Positions 58,305 through 64,000 of a stretch of 64,000 bases of DNA are shown piece after piece. The position numbers were made by a program, and so were the translations under genes. This DNA comes from Mycolicibacterium agri (GTDB lineage Bacteria; Actinomycetota; Actinomycetes; Mycobacteriales; Mycobacteriaceae): assembly GCF_002553505.1 (NCBI RefSeq), contig NZ_PDCP01000003.1, forward strand, positions 151,440 to 215,439, in the 5' to 3' direction. The first letter of the stretch is position 1; the number at the start of each line of letters is the position of its first letter. The notes below the pieces were generated by a model. The model searched no databases. It saw only the letters and a program-made list of their open reading frames with translations, and had not been told where the DNA came from.

Positions 58305-58320
58305 CAGTAGTGCACTACTG
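58305..58320. promoter_or_regulatory. perfect 16-bp palindrome CAGTAGTGCACTACTG
   Basis: A perfect dyad without spacer in the divergent region between the TauD gene (start 58178) and the secreted-protein gene (start 58388). It could be the operator for the sulfonate-type operon. No regulator gene is adjacent. The sequence is unrelated to the GAGAAT motif. Confidence 0.55.
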
Positions 58321-58387
58321 AATCCACCAAGTTTCGCAGCGGCCACGATCGAACGATCACGCTCGCGACATCGAGGAGGGGCACTCA

Positions 58388-58957
58388 ATGTTCGACAAGA
58401 CTTTCGTTCGCCGGCTCGCCGTCGGTACAACGCTGGCCGCCGGAGTCGGCGTAGCGGCGATGGTCGGGGCGGGCACCGCCAGTGCGCTGCCGGGTATCTC
58501 CTACGACCGCGGCCCGGGCGACCCGATCGGAATCGGCGACAACTCGCCCAGCGGCGCCCAGGCGAATGCATCCGACGGCAACCGCGCACTGGCGATCAGC
58601 ATCTTCCGGCCCGCCAGAGCCGAGGCGGTCGGCCAGAACAGGACGGGAAACCGGGTGTTGGCGGTCGACGGCAGCGCGGGCTTCCTCAAGGACTACATCG
58701 ACCCGTACACCAACGACCATGACAACACCGTCATCGCGATCAACGGCACCGCCATGGTGCATGGCGGGTGGAACAACGTGATGGCCATCGGCGGCAAAGT
58801 CTCGAACAGAGTCCTCGTGACCTACCCCGATGGTTCGCAGCAGTTCGTGCCGAGCCACGGGGTACCGTTGCGCCCCAACACCGTTGTCGCGGTCTGCGGG
58901 CAGAGGCTCGCGGAGAAGCAGGACGTTTTCGAGACGTCCGGAAACTGCTTGCCGTAG
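58388..58957 (+). CDS. secreted protein of unknown function
   Basis: A 189-residue protein with a clear Sec signal peptide: Lys/Arg near the start (FVRRL), a hydrophobic core of about 18 residues, and AxA (ASA) before Leu34, giving cleavage after residue 33. The mature part is small, rich in Gly, Asn and Asp (INGTAMVHGGWNNVMAIGG), and contains two cysteines near the C-terminus that could pair. No enzymatic motif. This type of short exported protein is common in mycobacteria. It is isolated between two minus-strand operons and so may not belong to the catabolic pathway. Confidence 0.85.
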   Translation: MFDKTFVRRLAVGTTLAAGVGVAAMVGAGTASALPGISYDRGPGDPIGIGDNSPSGAQANASDGNRALAISIFRPARAEAVGQNRTGNRVLAVDGSAGFLKDYIDPYTNDHDNTVIAINGTAMVHGGWNNVMAIGGKVSNRVLVTYPDGSQQFVPSHGVPLRPNTVVAVCGQRLAEKQDVFETSGNCLP

Positions 58958-58962
58958 CGGGT

Positions 58963-59730
58963 CTACTTGTCTTTGGCGATCAGCCCGTCGACGATCTTGT
59001 TGAAATCGGCGGTGCCGAACGACACGTACTCGGCGAGGTTCGCGTAGTCGAGCGAGGCCATCACCTTCTGCTCGAGCTGAAGGTTCATCAGTCGCTTGGT
59101 GGCCTCCACGGCCTGCTGAGGCAGCTCCATCAGCTTCTTGGCGCAGGTAATCGCCTCGGCCAGTGGATCTTCCACCACGTGATTCGCGAGCCCGAGTTCG
59201 ACGGCGCGCTCGGCCTTGATCCGCACACCGGTCAGTGCGAACTCTTTGGCCTGCAGCAGGCTGATCTGTGAGCCCCACACCAGCGGCCCTCCGTCGGCGG
59301 CGACGAGGCCGATCTGCACGTGCGGGTCGGCGAAGTGCGCGCCCGGTGCAATGTAGACGACGTCGGACAGCGCTGCCAGGCTGCAGCCGAGGCCGACGGC
59401 GGGGCCGTTGACGGCGGCGATGACCGGTATCCGGCAGCGCAACATCCCGATCACCAGATCGCGGCCGTGCTTGATGGTCTTCTGCCGCAGCGCCTCGTCG
59501 TTGCGCAGCTCGTCGAGATAGTTGAAATCGCCACCGGCGGAAAAGGCCCGGCCCGCACCGGTGATGACGGCCACTCGCGCCGAGGCGTCTTCGTTGAGCT
59601 GCTCCCAGATCTTCGCGAGCCCGACGTGCAGGTTGTCGTTCACCGCGTTGAGCGCATCCGGCCGGTTCAGCGTGATGATGCGCAGTGCACCGTCGGCCTT
59701 GACGTCGATTTCGTCCGGCATTCCATACAT
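58963..59730 (-). CDS. enoyl-CoA hydratase
   Basis: A 255-residue crotonase with classical motifs: GRAFSAGGDFN (near residue 60) and NGPAVGLGCSLAALSDVVYIA (near 105-125) for the oxyanion hole, and FADPHVQIGLVAADGG. It fits a genuine hydratase or isomerase better than the other two crotonases in the window. Its ATG directly follows the acyl-CoA dehydrogenase TGA; an alternative ATG three codons on is possible. It is last in the ligase-dehydrogenase-hydratase operon starting at 63008. Confidence 0.9.
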   Translation of the reverse strand: MYGMPDEIDVKADGALRIITLNRPDALNAVNDNLHVGLAKIWEQLNEDASARVAVITGAGRAFSAGGDFNYLDELRNDEALRQKTIKHGRDLVIGMLRCRIPVIAAVNGPAVGLGCSLAALSDVVYIAPGAHFADPHVQIGLVAADGGPLVWGSQISLLQAKEFALTGVRIKAERAVELGLANHVVEDPLAEAITCAKKLMELPQQAVEATKRLMNLQLEQKVMASLDYANLAEYVSFGTADFNKIVDGLIAKDK

Positions 59731-60825
59731 TCAGACTCCTAATCCCAGGATGCGCGACGCGATGATGTTCTTCTGAATCTGGGACGTGCCACCCATCACG
59801 CTCTGCGCGCGGCTGTACATGTAGGCGCCGAACAACTCCTCGTCGCGGGTGCCGACGGTGGCCAGCGCGGCGTGGCCCACCGACTGCTCGACCCACGTCA
59901 TCAACAGCTTGTCCAGCGAACCCTGCGGGCCATGGGTGAGGCCGTCGAGTTGTTCCGACAACCGCCGCCGCACATGCAGCCGCAACATCTCGGTCTGCAC
60001 CCAGGCCCATGCGAGCTCACCGGGTGGCGGCCCATCGACCCGAGCAGCCAACTGGCGCACCAGCTTTCCGTACCGGGCCGAGAATCCCAGCGTTGACGGT
60101 TCACGCTCATGGCTGACGACCGTCATCGCCAGTTTCCAGCCTTCTCCCGGCTCGCCGACCATGTTCTCGGCGGGCACCCTGGCACCGTCGAACAGCACCT
60201 GCCCGAATTCCCTGGTGACGCCGCTGATCATCTTCAGTGGCCGCTGCTCGATGCCGGGCTGGTGCATGTTGACGATGAACGCCGAGATGCCCTTGTGCTT
60301 GGGCACGTCTTTGTCGGTGCGGGCCAGCAGCAGACACCAGTCGGCGATGTCGGAGTAACTGGTCCAGATCTTGTGGCCGTGGATGACGTATTCACCAGTG
60401 TCGGGGTCGAGCGTCGCCGTCGTGGTCAGCGATGCGAGGTCGGATCCCGCACCCGGTTCGGAGAATCCTTGGCACCACCTCTCCGTACCGTTGATCATCC
60501 CCGGCAGAAAGCGTTGCCGCAGTTCCTCGTTGCCGTGGTGGGACAGCCCGACAACGAGGTAACCCAAGCTGGGCCGGGCCGGGGCGCCCGCCTTGGCGAT
60601 CTCCTCGTCGACGATGACGTCGTAGACCGGTGGCAGATCCTGACCGCCGTACTTCTTGGGCCACGAGGTGCCGAAGAAGCCGGCCTGATACAGCGCCTGG
60701 TGCCATTCGCCTTGGCGGGCCCAGTACTCGTCGCCCGAGGTGGGGAATCTGCCCTTCTGTTCGGTCAGCCAACCGCGCAACCGTTCCCGGAAGGCGGCCT
60801 CCTCCGGTGAGTCACGAAAGTCCAA
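59731..60825 (-). CDS. acyl-CoA dehydrogenase, large partner of a two-gene enzyme
   Basis: A 364-residue acyl-CoA dehydrogenase: GFSEPGAGSDLASL near residues 120-133 and MGGTSQIQKNIIASRILGL at the end, without the YEGT glutamate. TTG 60825 (LDFRDSPEEAAF) with GAGG 7 nt upstream is the best start; the open frame further up is non-coding shadow. It overlaps by 14 bp the gene for a short acyl-CoA dehydrogenase (60812), giving a second pair like that at 15.9-17.8 kb. A heterotetramer acting on a bulky acyl-CoA is inferred. Confidence 0.88.
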   Translation of the reverse strand: MDFRDSPEEAAFRERLRGWLTEQKGRFPTSGDEYWARQGEWHQALYQAGFFGTSWPKKYGGQDLPPVYDVIVDEEIAKAGAPARPSLGYLVVGLSHHGNEELRQRFLPGMINGTERWCQGFSEPGAGSDLASLTTTATLDPDTGEYVIHGHKIWTSYSDIADWCLLLARTDKDVPKHKGISAFIVNMHQPGIEQRPLKMISGVTREFGQVLFDGARVPAENMVGEPGEGWKLAMTVVSHEREPSTLGFSARYGKLVRQLAARVDGPPPGELAWAWVQTEMLRLHVRRRLSEQLDGLTHGPQGSLDKLLMTWVEQSVGHAALATVGTRDEELFGAYMYSRAQSVMGGTSQIQKNIIASRILGLGV

Positions 60826-61627
60826 TGGACACCTCTTCGAGCTTGACGGGCCACGCCTCGCTGGCGGCCAACACCCTACGCAGGTAGACGTGGGCGAGGC
60901 ATTCCCAGGTGTTGCCGATTCCGCCGTGCACCTGGATGGACGTCTCACATGTCGTCAAGGCCGCACGCGCACAATAGATCTTGGCCACCCGCGCAGCCTC
61001 GACCGCTTCAGCCGCAGGCAGTTCGTCGACCGCCCATGCGGCATGGCGAAGCACGCTGACGGAACCCTCGATCAGCGCAAGGCTCTCGGCCAGCAGGTGG
61101 GCGACGGCCTGATACGACCCGATCGTCGCCCCGTACTGCTCGCGCACCTTCGCGTAATCGCAGGCGAGTGCATGCGCGCCCCGTGCCGCGCCGACGATGT
61201 CGGCGCAGGTGATCGTCAGAGCGAGCGCCCGCCACCTGCCTGCGTCGTCGTCACTGAGCTCGCCGAGCTCGGGTGGTGACTCCACCACTTCGGCAAGGTC
61301 TCTCGTCAGATCCACCGTGCCTGGTTCGACCTCGGGCGGCGACGGTGCACGACCGATCCGGCGACCAAGGTCGTCCATCAGGACCGGACCGACGAAGGGC
61401 ACGTCGACCAGTCCCCTGGCGAACTCCTCGGCGACCAGGGCCACCTCGACCCCGGAAGCACCGTCGGAGCGCAACGTGCGAAAACCTGTGTCGTCGATGG
61501 CCTTCTCCAGCCGCGCAATTCGGTCGGCGTCATCGAGGTCGGCCACCGAACCCGGGCCGAGGTCATCGGCCACCGCGGCGGCGGCGTCGCGCAACTGCCG
61601 CTGTTCAGCCGTCAGCCGGACGTCCAT
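60812..61627 (-). CDS. short acyl-CoA dehydrogenase subunit
   Basis: A 271-residue acyl-CoA dehydrogenase-like protein. It starts with a normal N-terminal helical segment (RLTAEQRQLRDAAAAVADDL) but lacks the middle beta-domain signature. It keeps the C-terminal part with REQYGATIGSYQAVAHLLAE and IQVHGGIGNTWEC. This is the small-subunit profile of heteromeric enzymes. It overlaps the ligase by 23 bp and the large subunit by 14 bp, so expression of all three is tightly coupled. Confidence 0.87.
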   Translation of the reverse strand: MDVRLTAEQRQLRDAAAAVADDLGPGSVADLDDADRIARLEKAIDDTGFRTLRSDGASGVEVALVAEEFARGLVDVPFVGPVLMDDLGRRIGRAPSPPEVEPGTVDLTRDLAEVVESPPELGELSDDDAGRWRALALTITCADIVGAARGAHALACDYAKVREQYGATIGSYQAVAHLLAESLALIEGSVSVLRHAAWAVDELPAAEAVEAARVAKIYCARAALTTCETSIQVHGGIGNTWECLAHVYLRRVLAASEAWPVKLEEVSIGLS

Positions 61628-63008
61628 GCTCCTCCTTCAGCACTCGGCGCAACACCTTTCCAGAAGGCAGCCGCGGGATATGGGCAACGAAGACCACACG
61701 GCAGAGCTGCTTGTACGACGCCAGCCGGTCGGCGACGAGCGCTTTGAGTTCGTCCGCGTGCACCGATCCGTGCGTTGCGACGGCGGCGACGATCGCCTCA
61801 CCGTCGGCCGGATGGTCGACACCGAAGACGGCGCAGTCGTCCACCGCGGGGTGTCCGTGCAACACGGCCTCGATCTCGGCTGGCGCAACCTGGAACCCGC
61901 GCACCTTGATCATCTCCTTCGCCCGATCCGTGATGCGCAGCCAGCCCTCGTCGTCGAGGTATCCGACATCGCCGGTCCGGTACCAGCCGTCCGAAAAGGC
62001 CTGCGCCGTCGCCGAATCAGGCAGATAGCCGGCCATCACCGAGTCGGACTTGACCTGGATCTCGCCGATCTCGCCCGTTGAGACGGGTTGGCCGTCGTCG
62101 AGCGAGGCGATGCGTACGTCGACGCCAGGCACCGGACGCCCAACGGTGTCGAGGCGCGCGCCCTTCAGTGAATTGCAGGAGATGACCGGAAGCTCGCTGG
62201 TGCCGTACGCGGTCACCCAGTTCACGCCCACCCGTTCGGTGACGGCCTCGGCGACACTCTGGGTGACCGGCGTCGCGCACCACATGACATACCGCAACGA
62301 GGTCATGTCATAGGAATCCAGCTTGGGATGCGCGGCCAGCGCCAGCGCGATGGGGGCGACGGCCATTTCGATCGTGATGCGGTCGGTTTCGATGTGATGC
62401 AGCATCTGGTCGATGTCGAAGCGGCGATGCAGCCGGATCCAGGCCCCGGTGTCGAGCGCCATCACGATGTTGAGCAGGCCGAGGATGTGCGACGGCGGCG
62501 TGACGATCTGCATGCGGTCGGCCGACGTCAGGCCCAGCGCGTCACGCCAATGGCGCACGGCCACCGCGAAGCCGCCGTGAGTATGGCGAACCGCCTTCGG
62601 CATGCCGGTGGTACCGGAACTGAACACGAACAGCGCGTCGGACTCCGGGGCGGGCGCAGCGAACGAACGCCGGGCCGGCGCGATGGGCTCGTCCAGCGAC
62701 AGCATGGGCATCAGCTCGCCCAGCACCGGATGATCGCCGACGGCATGCGTCGGCGCTGTCAGCGCGAGCGCGTTGCGCACCTCGGCCTCCCGCCAGGCCG
62801 GGCTCAGCAGCACCGCGGCGGCGCCGAGCTTCCAGATCGCGCGCAACGCGATCACGAACTCGGGCCGGTTGGACGACATCAGCGCGACCCGATCGCCTGC
62901 GCCGACGCCGCGACCCTCGAGCGTTGTGGCCATGCCGTCAGCGAGTGCGTCGAGCTCGGCCAGGGTGTATTCACGCTCGTCAAATGCGAGGGCGGCCGGT
63001 TCGCTCAT
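61605..63008 (-). CDS. acyl-CoA synthetase (FadD/AMP-binding ligase)
   Basis: A 467-residue adenylate-forming ligase. The P-loop-like motif is FSSGTTGMPK (residues 129-138), followed by TAYGTSE near 265, the YRTGDVGYLDDEGW region near 355-368 and the catalytic Lys in PSGKVLRR near 455. It is shorter than most FadD proteins (about 500-560), losing sequence mainly at the N-terminus. It is the only acyl-CoA ligase in the window and first in its operon, with the palindrome at 63069 61 bp upstream. It probably activates a carboxylic acid for the dehydrogenase and hydratase downstream. Confidence 0.9.
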   Translation of the reverse strand: MSEPAALAFDEREYTLAELDALADGMATTLEGRGVGAGDRVALMSSNRPEFVIALRAIWKLGAAAVLLSPAWREAEVRNALALTAPTHAVGDHPVLGELMPMLSLDEPIAPARRSFAAPAPESDALFVFSSGTTGMPKAVRHTHGGFAVAVRHWRDALGLTSADRMQIVTPPSHILGLLNIVMALDTGAWIRLHRRFDIDQMLHHIETDRITIEMAVAPIALALAAHPKLDSYDMTSLRYVMWCATPVTQSVAEAVTERVGVNWVTAYGTSELPVISCNSLKGARLDTVGRPVPGVDVRIASLDDGQPVSTGEIGEIQVKSDSVMAGYLPDSATAQAFSDGWYRTGDVGYLDDEGWLRITDRAKEMIKVRGFQVAPAEIEAVLHGHPAVDDCAVFGVDHPADGEAIVAAVATHGSVHADELKALVADRLASYKQLCRVVFVAHIPRLPSGKVLRRVLKEEHGRPADG

Positions 63009-63068
63009 CGCGGCTCACCCACCCCTCTCGACGTTGCGGAACCTACCGAGAACACACTATCCTAGAGC

Positions 63069-63083
63069 GAGAATAGTATTCTC
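63069..63083. promoter_or_regulatory. operator-like palindrome GAGAATAGTATTCTC
   Basis: Identical in all 15 bases to the site at 20138. It lies in the divergent region between the ligase operon (start 63008) and the ferredoxin gene (start 63121, 37 bp away). It links the ligase and the ferredoxin to the operons with the same motif. Confidence 0.8.
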
Positions 63084-63120
63084 TTAGAAGCAGAATCTCA
63101 ATGGCGCAAGGAGACGCTGG

Positions 63121-63402
63121 ATGACCGTCGAGGGGACTGTCACGATCCTGCTCGACCGGAAGAAGGCTTCGGTGCCGCGCGTCGAGAACGAGACCCTGCT
63201 GGAGAGCGCCAGACGGGCAGGCCTGTCGCCGCCCTTCAGTTGCGAGGCGGGAAACTGCGGCACCTGCATGGCCCGACTGGTTGAGGGCAAGGCGACCATG
63301 CGCGTCAACGACGCGCTGGATGAGGACGAAGTGGCCGAGGGGTACATCCTCACCTGTCAGGGCGTGCCCGAGTCGGAGTCGGTGGTCGTCGAGTACGAGT
63401 GA
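63121..63402 (+). CDS. plant-type 2Fe-2S ferredoxin
   Basis: A 93-residue ferredoxin with ligands Cys41, Cys46, Cys49 (CEAGNCGTC) and Cys79 (LTCQG). It is a stand-alone electron carrier of the type used by Rieske oxygenases and some P450s. The Rieske operon at 12 kb lacks such a component and both have the same operator type, so it is a good candidate donor for it. The last 46 bp overlap the end of the convergent CoA-transferase gene. No reductase is nearby. Confidence 0.92.
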   Translation: MTVEGTVTILLDRKKASVPRVENETLLESARRAGLSPPFSCEAGNCGTCMARLVEGKATMRVNDALDEDEVAEGYILTCQGVPESESVVVEYE

Positions 63403-64000
63403 GCCGCGCGGGCAGGACCGTGCTCGTCGAGCTGCGGCGGCGGCAGGTACTCGGGCTCGTAGCCGGACACCCGGATCGGGCTGCGCACGAGGCGGAATTC
63501 GCCCGCTGTCACGACCACCTCGGGCATCGCCTCGAGCGCATCCGGAAGTGAACGCACCGCAGCGGCCGGGATGCCGAGCGGGCGCAGCCGCGCCTCCCAA
63601 CCCTTCGCGCTGTCGTTGGCCAGCGCCGCGGTCACGACCGCGAGCACCTCGTCGCGGTTGGCCGCGCGCTCAGCCATCGTCGGGAATCCCTCGATATCCG
63701 CCTCCGCGGCGAACGACCGCCAGAACGCGTCGTGGGTGATGAATAACGCGAGATAGCCGTCTGCGGTCGGAAACAGTTGCGCGGGAACGTAATACGAGTG
63801 CGCACCATATGGGTGGCGTTGCGGTGCCACGCCGTCGTTCAGCCATGCCGACGCGCGGTAGTTCAGTTGCGACAGCACCACGTCGCGCAGCGACACCTCG
63901 ACCTGGCCGCCGCGGCCCGACACGATCTGCGACACCAGCCCCAGCGCCGCCGTCAGCCCCGTCGAATTGTCGGCAGCCGAATAGCCGGGCAGGGTGGGCG
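63357..64000 (-). CDS. CaiB/BaiF family (type III) CoA-transferase, partial
   Basis: The frame is open from the window's right edge to a TGA at 63357-63359, giving the last 210 or so residues. It includes the catalytic aspartate region ADNSTGLTAALG just inside the edge (about 63950-63985), then VEVSLRDVVLSQLNY and the C-terminal domain with RLRPLGIPAAAVRSL. An internal ATG would give 192 residues, but the catalytic part lies before it, so the gene clearly continues outside. The final residues (SYSTTTDSDSGTP) are encoded within the ferredoxin gene on the opposite strand. Confidence 0.88.
   Translation of the reverse strand, partial: PTLPGYSAADNSTGLTAALGLVSQIVSGRGGQVEVSLRDVVLSQLNYRASAWLNDGVAPQRHPYGAHSYYVPAQLFPTADGYLALFITHDAFWRSFAAEADIEGFPTMAERAANRDEVLAVVTAALANDSAKGWEARLRPLGIPAAAVRSLPDALEAMPEVVVTAGEFRLVRSPIRVSGYEPEYLPPPQLDEHGPARAAHSYSTTTDSDSGTP

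Overview
The window looks like chromosome from a fast-growing mycobacterium (Mycolicibacterium-type). The DNA is very GC-rich with GTG and TTG starts, genes are packed with 1-14 bp overlaps, and the families are typical of mycobacterial lipid, steroid and aromatic catabolism. It holds about 62 protein genes and no RNA genes, CRISPR arrays or intact insertion sequences. Almost everything is CoA-ester or oxygenase chemistry: eight acyl-CoA dehydrogenase (ACAD) genes, two thiolases, three type III CoA-transferase genes, three crotonase-fold genes, seven short-chain dehydrogenases (SDRs), three P450s, two ferredoxins, one Rieske oxygenase and one acyl-CoA ligase.

Layout. 0.1-3.4 kb (+): ACAD, phosphotransferase and quinone-reductase operon, resembling the phosphorylation route for 4-hydroxyacyl-CoA. 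3.5-4.6 kb (-): TetR and an unknown protein. 4.9-10.4 kb (-): beta-oxidation-like operon (ACAD, SDR, CoA-transferase, thiolase, ACAD). 10.5-11.8 kb (-): amidohydrolase. 12.0-17.8 kb (+): Rieske operon with a CMD-family protein, an unknown 109-aa protein, an amidohydrolase, a SnoaL-like protein and a two-subunit ACAD. 17.8-18.1 kb: large inverted repeat. 18.1-20.1 kb (-): crotonase and ACAD. 20.2-25.3 kb (+): TetR, P450, two SDRs and a phosphotransferase. 25.3-36.1 kb (-): TetR, ferredoxin, P450, amidohydrolase, paired M24 proteins, crotonase, fused CoA-transferase, SDR and acyltransferase. 36.2-46.9 kb (-): mhp-like meta-cleavage operon (hydrolase, hydroxylase, extradiol dioxygenase) continuing into a KstD-like flavoprotein, LLM monooxygenase, SDRs, cyclase, FMN reductase and a second hydrolase. 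47.0-49.3 kb (+): IclR regulator and a second KstD-like flavoprotein. 49.4-52.7 kb (-): thiolase, MeaB GTPase and P450. 52.7-53.5 kb (+): SDR. 53.6-58.2 kb (-): sulfonate-type ABC transporter between two TauD dioxygenases. 58.4-59.0 kb (+): secreted protein. 59.0-63.0 kb (-): ligase, two ACAD subunits and enoyl-CoA hydratase. 63.1 kb (+): 2Fe-2S ferredoxin. The window ends inside a CoA-transferase.

The most interesting signal is regulatory. A 15-bp palindrome, GAGAAT-N3-ATTCTC, recurs in the promoter regions of most of these separate operons (11999, 20138, 20928, 21069, 46885, 52682, 63069). It is densest around the TetR gene at 20.2-20.9 kb. This suggests one regulator controls a dispersed pathway that activates, oxygenates, beta-oxidises and ring-cleaves a single, presently unidentified cyclic substrate. 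Other notable items are a 60-bp palindromic repeat family including a 225-bp inverted arrangement, a palindrome carried in-frame in the linker of a fused CoA-transferase, a catalytic/degenerate M24 pair, and an amidohydrolase that has lost its metal-binding HxH motif.
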